Positions 1 to 10,916 of a stretch of 64,000 bases of DNA are shown here, piece by piece. Numbering within the stretch: the first letter of the stretch is position 1; each line of letters begins with the position of its first letter. Location of the stretch: the NCBI GenBank assembly GCA_009761415.1, contig QUOL01000016.1, forward strand, positions 620,001-684,000, given 5' to 3'. Both the position numbers and the translations under genes were made by a program. The stretch is from Sarcomyxa edulis (taxonomy: Eukaryota; Basidiomycota; Agaricomycetes; Agaricales; Mycenaceae). The notes below the pieces were generated by a model that saw nothing but the letters and a program-made list of their open reading frames with translations, had not been told where the DNA came from and made no database searches.

Positions 1-2615
1 AAGTTGTGTTCTAGATGTGAATTGAGTTGACAGTTCGCAGTTGGGGATATGTAAGAGTAGAGTTTTCGTTACCTATTCCGATCTCTGCTGCCTGGCCATT
101 TCGTAGCGGTCAATATGACGGAGACCTGATCTAGTACGAATGGAAGCTCACTTGCAATACCGTCTCTGGCGAAGCTAGACCAAGGTATTCCATAACATGC
201 GTTAGAGACGTTCTATTAGCCACAGGAACAAAGTAGACCAGTGATTTTTCACTTACCACCCATACAAGCCGCGAATCCTGCGCTAGCCATCGAACAAGCG
301 ACTGTTTGATCCACCAGTAAGTACGTACACGGGAGAAAACAATATATGGGAGAGAAAATGATGTACCTCCGACTTCGGCTTGACAGCCACCCTCTGCAGC
401 GGAAATAGTCGAGCCTCGTTTGAAGAGCATTCCAATAGCCTGAACGGAGAGACCGTCAATGTCAACCGTACTGAGACCAGAAATGTTAATTAACCTACAG
501 AAGCAGTCAATAAAAACGTCGTAACGCTCTTCTCTGGGTCGTCGCTGACGAACTATATACACATAAGAATCAAAGAGACAAGCAAGAAAGTAGACAAAAG
601 ATTGACAGACCTCTATAATGTATTTAAGTACAGCAGGAATGACACCAGCTGCTCCGTTCGTAGGAGAAGTGACGATTCGACCGCCAGCTGCGTTGACTTC
701 GTTGACAGCTATAGCGTAGCAGGAAAGGAAGTCCATGGCTGGGATGACGGTTCTTCTCTGTAAGCATCACAGTGAGTATCTCAAGAAGCTCACTACAGAT
801 GCAGAGAATCAAAAAAAGGGTGAACGCACAGGAGGCATAGGTAACATAGGATGATCGAACGATCCAACCACTCTGGTGGGACGCGTAGCAGAACCCGGAA
901 CTCTTGCGTGACCTTTTGTTTTGCCACTCGCGGATTCAGAAGCGTCTCTGATATGATTCAGTTCAGCGTCAGTGTCACGGTTATTGTTGTGCTGTTGTCC
1001 TGGCGATGATGAGCTCGGCGGCGCTGGGATAGCTTCTGCTCCAGCGGGTCTCCATCCAATTTGGGGGATGGTGGATGGTGATGAGATACCTGGGTAGAAC
1101 CTGTCGATGGTACACGCTCATTAGCAACACGGTTTGAGTACATCGATCAGGCACTCACCCTCTCATCAACCTACGATAAAGCATGGGCGCACGCCTGCGT
1201 AGCTGGAGTCGGCCTGGAAGGGTTGTTTCCGCGGTGGATACGCCTGTGCGGATACAGTCATCCATGACGCGCCAGATGTTCATTAGCTATCGATAATATA
1301 ATTGTTAGAGGGATTGGGAGTCGGGTAGGTAGGTAGTTATACTACCTTAGTATGTATATCCTCATCCGTCAGGCCGAAGTATAATTCGTTGTCGTATACA
1401 ATTTGTGCGATGGTCATCTAATCAATGGTGTTGGTAATAGTTTAATGAAGTAATTATGGGGAAGATACATACATTGTGTTTTTTGGTCAATGCCAACAAA
1501 CTGTTTCCAGACTCGAATGGGTATGGTGGGTGTTCAGGTGTTTGTTCGTTCTCCAGTGGCGCAGTTGTTGAGTCTGCGTCGTTAGTCTCGCTGTCTTCCC
1601 CCAACTCCGCGGTAGGTTTATCCGACGGCTCAGCAAGGGAGTGCATCTGATGCAGCCGAGCTCCGTGTACGTCATGTTTATTGATGCCTTTATAGAACAA
1701 GTTTTCGTCGACTTTAGTCTTTTCGTTCACTACGAAACCGCCTCCGACACTATGGGACGAGGTGTAGGCAGCAATAAGTAACAGGTGAGGGTGAGGACGA
1801 ACCTAAAATATTCATTGGTAGCTAAAAGGTCACCTTCGGCGCCGAATGCTGAGAAACGCATGCCATTTGGGTGGGTCTTAAGAATTTGGTCGTATCTCCA
1901 CAGCATATCTCTGTAGCATCATCGTGAATATAACAAAGAGAGAGAAGAAACTAGAGGATTCACCTATCCATATCCCAATTGATCCTGTGATGGCCGCCAA
2001 GAAGGAGGGTGCCATTTGTGAGGATGGCGTCGTAGCGAGAGGGGATGGTACCGGTGTCGATTGTCTCGGGATCTGAGCCTTCGAGACCGAGAAGGATTGC
2101 CTGTGGGGTGTGATGTCCCTTTCCTGTAGCTGCCAAGGATCCATATCTGTGAAGATGTAAGTGCAAGACTTATAGTGTGATGAGAACGCGGTCGTACAGG
2201 GTAACCTTTATTGTGTTGACCTGACGAACGCGTCAGACGAGACGGTCTCTGAGTGTTTCTCACTGTACCTTGTGAAGTAGGTCCAATTCTTTGAGATCTG
2301 TGATGAAGATCTTCCCGGCGCGCATTGGGCCTACAGTATGACTCGATGAAGGGCCGACTTGCAAACATGTAAGTTGAGATGGCTCATTGAGTGGAGGCAG
2401 ATGAACACACCCCCAATACTGAAGAGATCGAAAGTCGATATGACTGCATGTTCTACTTGACGATGAACCGGTGGGTCGGGGGAAGAGTCGGGGACCACTG
2501 TAACGTGGATAGTGTTGCTGGGGAAGCGGGGAAGCTGTGTTGCAGTGAAATATCTTTTTTGAGTGCGGCGAAGAGGTGAGACGTGTCGAATACTTGTGAG
2601 ACGAAAGTTAAGCAT
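1..2615 (-). CDS. L-serine dehydratase, bacterial-type Fe-S enzyme (3' end outside window)
   Basis: Deaminates L-serine to pyruvate and ammonia. The ATG is at 2615, and the first about 30 residues ([12 protein letters not shown], then basic and aromatic) could be a mitochondrial presequence (inference). Exon 1 ends in the family motif ending FDLFSIG, and splicing at an intron near 2345-2400 gives [16 protein letters not shown]. The beta-domain motif [19 protein letters not shown] lies near 2050-2150. The alpha domain has [21 protein letters not shown] (about 610-720), then [22 protein letters not shown], then spliced [16 protein letters not shown]; the cysteines in these segments fit Fe-S ligand positions of the SdaA family. 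The reading continues to AAEIGI near base 50-70, and the remaining C-terminus with the last cysteines is off the left edge. Two hydrophilic insertions (about 1480-1720 and 830-1100) are absent from bacterial SdaA. Family assignment is firm; exact exon borders in the middle are not. Confidence 0.9.
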
Positions 2616-4316
2616 CTAATAGTACTCTAGAAGGAAGAGATTTTGAGATGGAAGATTAAACAAAGGGGGAGGAGGAGCACTGCAGATTGCAATCTAACTA
2701 TAGATCGACCACTTGCAGCCCGGACATATCCAACGCACAGCCACAGCCACTGACTCTCTTACCAGCGCCAACTACATACATAGCCAGCAGCTAACGCTCA
2801 TAGGTATAGCACCAGTACTGGTGGCACTGGCCGCAATTTTAGCATTGTTCGCGGGTATCTCGGGTATCACTGTTACTCCTCGGTCATGATCATCAAGTGC
2901 GTGCTCTAACTTTGTAATTTTATCCTTCATTGCTGATCACACGACTACCATTTTGTGAACTTGCTTTGAACCAGCCAGATAATTAATTGTGATCTCTAGG
3001 TGCAGACATCGATATTACGCGTACTACACGAGCTGTCGACGACTTGAAGCAACGACTCGAATCTGATCATGAAGGCATTCAAGCCCGACGCCTTCAACGA
3101 AGATCTTCTTGGACAGACTTACCACCGCAGATCTCATCAAACTGTGAGTCTCGTTACTGCCGTCAATGTTCATCTATCTTGATTACCACTTCTGCATCTA
3201 CCCAATGCTTCGATTAACGTATTATCAGCTTCCAACGGCGGTTATTCCTCACTCTTGGTCCACTCCGAGTTTCTTTGATCACACAGCCGTATGGTCAGAC
3301 TGCTGGATGATAATATGAACCCAATTGTCCATCTCGTAAGCTGGCAACCAATGTCCTCTGGAATGCGATTGCCCTACAGAACTCGCCCCTGGTTTGACTG
3401 TATGAATCGGCGCTCTCCGTGTCGAAGCCTGTACGTGTCTTCGGACCTCCCTGACACATTCTCGTCCATCCAGGTTTCCCTCGCGATTGACTGGCTCCGC
3501 GAAAGTTTTGTCTATTCACGAACAAGATTATGAATTGAGACTTGGGTTTGAGCCTGAAAGCTAACGTTATAGTCTTACGGTGAGTCCGTTTGTTTTTGTC
3601 TCTCTTTTGGTGACTGCTCTGCGACAGTTTCCGCCACAATTATTGCCTAGCTTCTCAGCTGCTGGTGCTGCGTGATCAAGAATCATTCCAGCTTACATAT
3701 ATACTGTCCATCAGCTAACAATGGCAGGTGTACCGCTCCGGAGGTAAATGTCCTTTTCTCTAGGGCCTCCCTCCACGGACTAAGGCGGTCGATTTGGCAA
3801 CTGAATGGGTTTTTCCCAGTTCGGTGACCCGATAACGTGCCCTGGTCGAGATAGTGGCGTTAGTAGTTACTCGGTGTGTAGTAGGCTAAATAATGAAGAT
3901 ACGGTGCCGTACAACGAGTACGTTGCTAGTACCCCTGCCTTGAGCCGAGCACCAGCACTGTTTTCTGTTGAAAAGTAAGATCGCAACTGTTGGCACTGTC
4001 GTACGCTGGGAAGAGCTGCATGTGATCGCTTGATACGAATTTTTGATCTCAAATCTCGACACGAACCATCATACCATCATTTCGAATTCGACTCACTTTT
4101 ACCACTCTCACCACTCTCAGAGACACTGGAGACACTGGAAGAGACGTCCACCACGACCTTGAAAGAAAACTCCCGAATTCGCGTGCTATCTCCGAGCCGG
4201 TGCCCCACTTTCGTCTTGGTTCGGTACTAACGAATATTCCCATAGAATATCGAGAATAAATCGAGAATAAATCTTTTCGTTCGGTGTGACGAAGCCCAAG
4301 TTTCAAATTCCCCCCC
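2616..4316. other. Intergenic stretch with a possible gene relic
   Basis: There is no firm gene between the serine dehydratase start and the RhoGAP start. On the + strand, about 2715-2860 is open with no in-frame ATG. It encodes a hydrophobic stretch (IGIAPVLVALAAILALFAG) that splices in frame at a GT site (about 2854) to an AG before 3000. The joined part is a soluble segment (ADIDITRTTRAVDDLKQRL and on to LPPQISSN) ending at a GT near 3144. Beyond that no reading frame holds. I recognise no family. Positions 4100-4140 carry short imperfect tandem repeats (ccactctca, gagacactg), and 4254-4277 has a duplicated atcgagaataa unit; both lie in the 5' flank of the RhoGAP gene. Confidence 0.4.
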
Positions 4317-7300
4317 ATGAGCTATCCGAGTGCGAGTAACTCTGGTAGCCATGGTCCAACCACCCCTGCCCGCGACCGTGATCGCCAACAGTTGTTCTCC
4401 AGCCCTTCTCCCTTCGTTACTCCTCAAAGAGCTGCTACCGCTCCCTACATGGCACAGCCAGGCTCTTCATCCTCGAATGTCTCTCTCCCTTCTTCAAACA
4501 GTCCACCAACGTCGAACGCTCCCACGACAGTCCAAGCCCTTCTCGCTATCCATGCATCAGCTTCTTCTCCCCCACTTGCAGCCCTGGAGCAGGCTGTCAT
4601 AGAGCGAAATGCTATTTGTGGGCAGAACGCTCAGTTGTGGAAGTTGATGGAGAAGCAGAGAGGTGCTCAGACAAACTTGCTCAAGGACCTGGAAAGGATT
4701 CGAGCGGAGAGAGACATGTTGAGGAAACAGCTGCTCGTGATCAGTGGGAGCGGAGGCGAGCATAGGAGACAGAGAAGTCTAGAACGGGAAAGGGAACGAG
4801 ATGTTAGAAAGCCTACGCAGAATCCTTCCTCGTATAGCCCCAGTCCGAGTCCTGGTGGTGATACGGAGAGTATTGCGGAATCGAGCGTTGGTACGCCTAG
4901 TCGGCGACCGAAGCCAGAAAGCCCACTAAATATACGGCAGGCTCAGGGCCAGGAGAAGTCAAGGCGGCAGGAAGATGGTGAAGGCTCGAAGATTGGAAGG
5001 CAAGGTATGGCAGGGCATTCTTCAGATGATCTACGTGAGTTCAGAGACTATGTTTTCCATTCTACCTATCAAGGCTAACTAGCCCTTCCAATGATCTTCT
5101 GGCTGACATTCTAAACGCATCCTTCAGCAACTCCCCGAAATTCTCAGCAGGCCCAAGTACACCTATCCCGATCTCAAGAACCTCTTCGCGATACGACCTT
5201 CCAATCAAACGGAGCTACCCCGTCGTCGTCGTCAACATCTAATCCGCCCAACTCTAATCTTCACCCCAATTACACCAGCTCTCCATCTTCTAACCCAGTC
5301 CAATACCAGCAACCACCCCCTCCACCACCCATCTCACTTACACCCCTCACATCTCCACCTAGTCGATCATCTTCACGACCTCCTCAAGCTCCACCGCCCC
5401 TAGTCGTCCCCCCGCGCAACACGACACTACCCGTACCGATCACAATGTCAGCCGTCAGTGCCACATCCGAAACTGCGCCCTTTGGCAATGCCAATGGCGT
5501 GTCCCCAGCTAGCGATAACGGAAACGTACCTGCAGGAAATACGCCTGCAACGACGGGTGTCGCTGCTGTCCTCTTTCCTAGAAAAGCGAGCGCGAGTATG
5601 GGTGGGGGTGTCGATGGAGAGTATCCTCCTGCGAAAGTACCTGCAAGTGCTCAATCTCATCAGCAGCACCATGGCCATTCGCACTCGCATCATACGTCGC
5701 AGCAGAGTCGTTCGCAAAGTTCGGCGGCCATGGGGCTAGGAACGCCGCAGACGGCTCCACCAGGGTTTGGGTCGGCGTATGGGGACAATAATCAGCAGAG
5801 GCGAACCCAAGCACAGCAAGGGCAGGGGCAGGGGCAAGTATCGCAAGGGCAATGGGGATACGAGCAGCAGCAGCAGCAGCAGCAGCAGGGTCAGCAGGGT
5901 CAACAGCAGCACCATTCTCATTCCCATCATCATGGGCATTCAAATCATGTGCATGGGCGGTCAAACTCCATCGCGAACGGCCATTCCCAATCGTTAGCGT
6001 CTCAGGATGTATCAACGCACCAACAGCCGCAGCCCACCATCGTTGTGCAGACTCAGAGCCAAAAATCTCTTGACCCGCTTACTGAGCTTGCATCGGCGCC
6101 CACTCAGTCCCATGCTACGACGTCTTCCACTCCCACTCAACAGAATTTCGCGTTAGGACTGTCCCCTCCTGTTGCTGACTTCTCTAGGCATGCTCCTGCT
6201 CGTGACTCGAGAATCTCGTTGCCCGACGAAGCGAAACGGTACATGCATCTGGTCAATATGGGCGAGTCGCCTGGTTCCAGTCCTAGAGTTGATAATTTCA
6301 GTAATCGCATGAACGGGACACCGGAAGTGGAGAGAGGACACGATCAACCGCAGCAAGTGCAGAATACTTCTTCCTACAATGATTCGGGGCCTCCGCTTGT
6401 TACCATCGTCCCCGCTACTGCGAGTGTACAGAAGAGCGAGTTTCTGGATTTGGACTCAGGAATAGACGAAGATGACGAGATAGGTGGCGATGAGGACAGT
6501 GTTGATGTTGATCCTGCTACTGCTGCAAAACCTAAAGCGAAGGCGCCTGTCGAAGATTTTCCTTTACCACCGACCGTGGATGCGGCACGTGCGAAGACGA
6601 TGGCGCTGCTGAACGATACTGCTTCAGCTCCGACGTCCATTTACCCCGTTCCATCCGGGAGCTCGGAGACGCTCGATTCCCAGTATAGCACCCAACCGCT
6701 TATCTCTCAGTCATCGATGCCTGTTCAAGGGAACGACGCTGGCCTTCCTGTTGGTGCGCCTGCTTTCCGCGCCCTCCCGCTTCTCGCATCGGATCTGGCT
6801 ACTACAACTATCTCGGTGACCAATTCTACCGTGCGTCCTAACGACCGAGGGAAAGATGTGTTATCCTTCATCGTCAATGTCAATCCTGGGAATGGGAAGG
6901 AACCATGGCAGGTAGAGAAGTTGTTCTCTGATGTGCTAGGTTTGGATTCGAGGGTAAGAGCCAGCGTTAGCAAGAGTGTTGTGAAGAAGATTGCGAGTTT
7001 GCCAGAAGGGAAATTGTGGAAGGATCATGCACCTGCAAAGGTGGATCAACGCAAGGTGAGATGGTTAATATTGTTTCTTGTGCTCGCTTTTTCTTTTTTG
7101 TCTTTTGTTCGGTTAAGGGATTGCAATTTGTAGTGCAGCATCGCGTAGTGCGGGCTTCGGCACTGTGGAGTTTTAGCTGATCACGTTGTTTTATTTGCAG
7201 GCTGCTCTGGAACATTATCTCAACTCTTTGATACGTCTGCCAGTGAAGAACAAGGATGAAGTCGTTGCGTTCTTTACTTCAGATATCGTGCGCGATAAGA

Positions 7301-9850
7301 AGGCTGTCTCTCAGCCGGGATATAAGGAAGGGTATTTGACGAAGCGGGGGAAGAATTTTGGCGGTTGGAAGACGCGCTATTTCGTTCTTCAGGGTCCTGT
7401 TCTGGAATACTTCGATAGTGTGAGTGTGCATTCCTTCGTCTACGTGGTCGTTTTGCTGAAAGAAATACGTTGATCACAGCGTGGTGGAGGATACCTTGGA
7501 TCTATCCAGGTCACTGGTGCTCAGATCGGGCGGCAGCAACGAAACCCTGAACGTGCTAGCGGTATTGATGAAGAGAAAGAATATCGACACGCTTTTCTTA
7601 TCGTCGAGGCTAAAAAGGACGTGAAGGGTAATCACCCTCGACACGTCTTGTGCGCAGAAAGTGACAGCGACAGAGATAGTTGGGTAGAGATGCTCGTCCG
7701 CTATTTCACTGGCACGTATAGTGAGGATCCTATCGAATACGGCTCTTCTGCTAGTAACGGCCCCGCCCCCATAAACACGGGTCCGTATCCAACAAACGAA
7801 GGCTCTGCGTCTGGACCTCGTTCCAGTACCAGTAACTCTCCAGCTGCTTATGAAAGTACCCCTCGAAGACCTATCCGTGGATTGTCGAAAGACGATATCG
7901 CCATCTCAAAAGGACCAGCGGTTCCTATCTCTCAACTCGCGCCCGATTCCAACAATGCAAAACTGTTCCAGAGCGCGCCACTAGTGGATGATACACGGGC
8001 CTCTAGTCCTTCAAAATCGGTCCAAGACTATCATATTGCTGATCGCCAAGGATCGGGTCCATCGGATGCTCAGACTGCGAAGAGGATCTTAGAGAGAGGC
8101 CAGCCATCTAGTCTGCCGGATTCCTCGCCCTTGTCTTCCTCTATGCCAACTTCTTCTGCGTTTGATTCCGCAGGGGGAGGTTTAGTTCCAATAGGACGAG
8201 CGAATTCCGAACTGGGACACTATCCAGATCTCCAGGATAATCGTACTGGCCGCAATCGTCAGCACTCGCCGGAGCATCATCGAGAACGGAAACCATATCA
8301 CCCATCATTGAATCCTGTCGCATCTTCACCCACAGCGCCCTCTCCTCAGGACCGAGTTCCGTCTCCAGAGAAAATGGACGCAAACGGCAAAGTTAAGATC
8401 TCAGGTCCCTTGAACGGTGCTCCGATACCCGCTGGGTCCAAATTTGGCAAGGATGGTCCTTCCGAACCGCCCATGTCCACCAGTGACAGGAGGGAAAAGG
8501 TTAAATCACGATCCTTCTGGGGCTTTGGTCGCCCGACTGGTGAGTAGTCTTCGTATTGTTTCAGCCATTTGTTCTCATTATCATTCCCGTATAGGTGGAA
8601 ATGACAAGCCGCAAGTTCCCACTGTGACATATGTTCCGAGGGCAGTGTTTGGTGTAGCGCTCGAGGAATCGCTAGACGTTGTCCAAATCGCTAACCTACC
8701 AGCTGTCGTGTTCCGTTGCATCCAGTACCTGGAAGCCAAAAAAGCAGATCAGGAAGAGGGCATCTACCGTTTGAGTGGAAGCTCTGCAGTCATCAAAAGT
8801 CTCAAGGACCGCTTCAATATGGGTGAGTATATCTACGGTTTCATATATCCTCGACCTGTTTACTTATAATAATGACAGAGGGCGATGTGGATCTTCTGGC
8901 CTCAGACGAGTACTGGGACCCGCATGCTATCGCAGGACTTCTGAAAAGTTTCTTGCGAGAGCTTCCCGCGAGCATTCTAACTCGCGACCTGCATCTGAGA
9001 TTCCTTGCTGTAATAGGTACGTTCCCCATAAACTCGTGTCACGCCATTATTAGCCACTGATATCCTTATGTCCGTAGACCTAGTTGGTGCGGAGGAGAGG
9101 ATAAAGGAGCTATCGCAACTAATCGCGGCCCTCCCGATTGCCAATTATAGTCTCCTTCGGGCTCTAACGGCTCATCTGATCCTAATCGTGCAGAATTCGG
9201 GCGTCAACAAGATGACTATGCGAAATGTTGGGATCGTTTTCAGTCCAACCCTCGGAATATCTGCCGGAGTGTTCAGTCTCATGCTCGGCGAATTCAACCG
9301 TGTGTTCAATGTCAATAATGAGGACGCTGAAACTCCGGACGAGGCAACAGGAGACGCTGAGGACTCACCGGACCGTCGGCGTAACAGTCGGCAATATTCC
9401 GATGCGGCCGCTGATCAACTCCTCGGTTTGTCGGGAAGAAAACTAGCCAGTTCGTTCATTCTTCCTGTTGCCACTGTTCGGAGGGCTTTAACTGATCTTG
9501 CATTCTCAGCTCCTCCCGAAGACGCCCAATCTGACAGTGATGATTTCTCAGTTCAAGACGAAAGTGGGACAGAAACCACCGAAGGGGATGCCACGGTGGA
9601 GTCGTCATCTGGTTCGAGCCATGTACCAAGTTTGGCCCAGCAAGAAGTGGAGAGTCCCAACACACCCACGGTTGGGAAGTCCAAGGCGTCGCACGTCGCT
9701 GCTTCTCGTGGTCTGAACCTCAATATCAGCGACCGGGGAAACCGACATTCACGTATGATGGGCCTGCCAGTGTCTCCGCGGCCTGGTTACTCACCCACCG
9801 TACCAGAAGTACCTACATCTCCGCGTCAGACTCCGAATTCGAATCAGTGA
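4317..9850 (+). CDS. PX-PH-RhoGAP protein, Bem3-like Rho GTPase-activating protein
   Basis: Stimulates GTP hydrolysis by Rho-family GTPases (Cdc42/Rho1 type in Bem3 relatives) at the plasma membrane and polarity sites. In order: a Ser/Pro-rich N-terminus with a short coiled coil (about 4640-4740), a long Gln/His/Ser-rich linker with a CAG run, a PX domain from 6840 (LSFIVNVNPGNGKEPWQVEK) crossing the intron at about 7055-7200, a PH domain from 7318 (GYKEGYLTKRGKNFGGWKTR), another Ser/Pro-rich linker, and a RhoGAP domain from 8640 with the arginine-finger motif EEGIYRLSGSS and the later MTMRNVGIVFSPTL. Introns lie near 5034-5128, 7055-7200, 7415-7480, 8540-8595, 8823-8878 and 9017-9078. PX, PH and RhoGAP in this order is the Bem3 architecture. 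The C-terminal tail is acidic and Ser-rich. The start follows a C-run leader and opens the only long frame. Domain calls are firm; the exact GTPase target is inferred. Confidence 0.9.
5865..5888 (+). repeat. CAG trinucleotide run encoding polyglutamine
   Basis: Eight perfect CAG units inside the Gln/His-rich linker of the RhoGAP gene, flanked by GGTCAG and CAA/CAG codons that extend the Gln-rich tract. Likely length-variable between strains (inference). Confidence 0.9.
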
Positions 9851-10135
9851 CAGTCGTGTGCACATGGACATGTCTTGTTGTTATTTTCTTTTCTGTATAC
9901 TGCACCGTTTTTTCATATATACCACATTGATACCGGCATACACTGCATATATCTAGGAGAATCGTGCACATATCCAGTCGTATTAGTTCTATACCCATTT
10001 GCTGTCCTCCTCGAATCCTCCCTTGATTGCAAGGTGCCTGGACACAAGCACAAATTGAGTACAAACATGAATTTTAAATACCCATCTAGCTTCACGTGCC
10101 TCGTGTGTTCCTTGCCACGAACATTAATTTTAGGA

Positions 10136-10916
10136 ATGGGTTTCAGGCAGGCTGCTGTACTCTCCTCAGTTTCCTTCTTTCTAGGCAAGTGGAATAAACG
10201 TATCCTTGACGGAGTACTTACCTTACATCGCAGGGGTCTTGTTCATATGTTTCAATATCGACCACCGGATTCTGTACAGTGAACTCACTGAGCAGGTCGT
10301 AACTGATGGATTTCAGTTCTATACCACATTTTTCAGTGCCCCGCCTGCCATTAAGGTGCCTAACTTCTAAAATCGTACGGGACCGATGATTTATTGCTTC
10401 GAAAGTACAGGCATTGCTACACGGCATGATGGGGTTCGGTATCATTGGCTTGGTATCTAAACTCCATCGCTGGGACGACAGCGCCATGTTCTTCGATGGA
10501 TCGAGTCTAGGTGAAGTCGATCTTCCTCTTTCACTGGTAGAAATCTAACTTGCCTTCTCTCTCCTAGTTGCCTACATATTTGGTATTGCGGTCTATGCTG
10601 GTGTCACCATACCCTCCCTCCGAACAATCGTGATACCCGTTCCTGATGTCGATACTCGTGAGGACAGAATCGAGGCCATGCGGATACTCTCGGCTGGAAA
10701 CACCATCATAATGATTCTTCTCGGTGCCATCCTAGCTTTGCAGGTGAGAATATCTACGCGATCGTTCATTGTCAGGACGCATGCTAATCAAAGGTACTTT
10801 GTCGCTAGGCGGGAAAAGAATACGCGGCGCGACTGGAAGCGAAGGAGCTAGCAAAGATCGTGGAGGCAGAGAAAAGGAAAGCGGCAGAGGTACACACCGA
10901 AAAAAAGGATCAGTGA
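10136..10916 (+). CDS. SHR3: SHR3-type ER membrane chaperone for amino-acid permeases
   Basis: Shr3 is an ER membrane protein needed for folding and ER exit of amino-acid permeases. Five exons give about 183 residues: MGFRQAAVLSSVSFFLG, then VLFICFNIDHRILY, then FYTTFFSAPPAIKALLHGMM, then SKLHRWDDSAMFFDGSSL, then a long last part ending EVHTEKKDQ. Four hydrophobic segments fit the Shr3 fold, and the motif of a hydrophobic HG(M/I) segment followed by a FDG(A/S)SL segment is typical of the family. The C-terminus is a charged Lys/Glu/Ala helix with a lysine-rich end. Intron 1 (10185-10233, 49 bp) has a GC donor (G|GCAAGT) and is the only splice that restores the frame; the last intron starts at 10744 after LALQ. 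It follows the RhoGAP gene on the same strand with 285 bp between them. Confidence 0.85.

Noticed and set aside
5578..6015. Minus-strand Ala/Pro-rich frame of 145 residues
   Set aside because: Shadow of the Gln/His-rich linker of the RhoGAP gene; the composition follows from reversed CAG and CAT codons.
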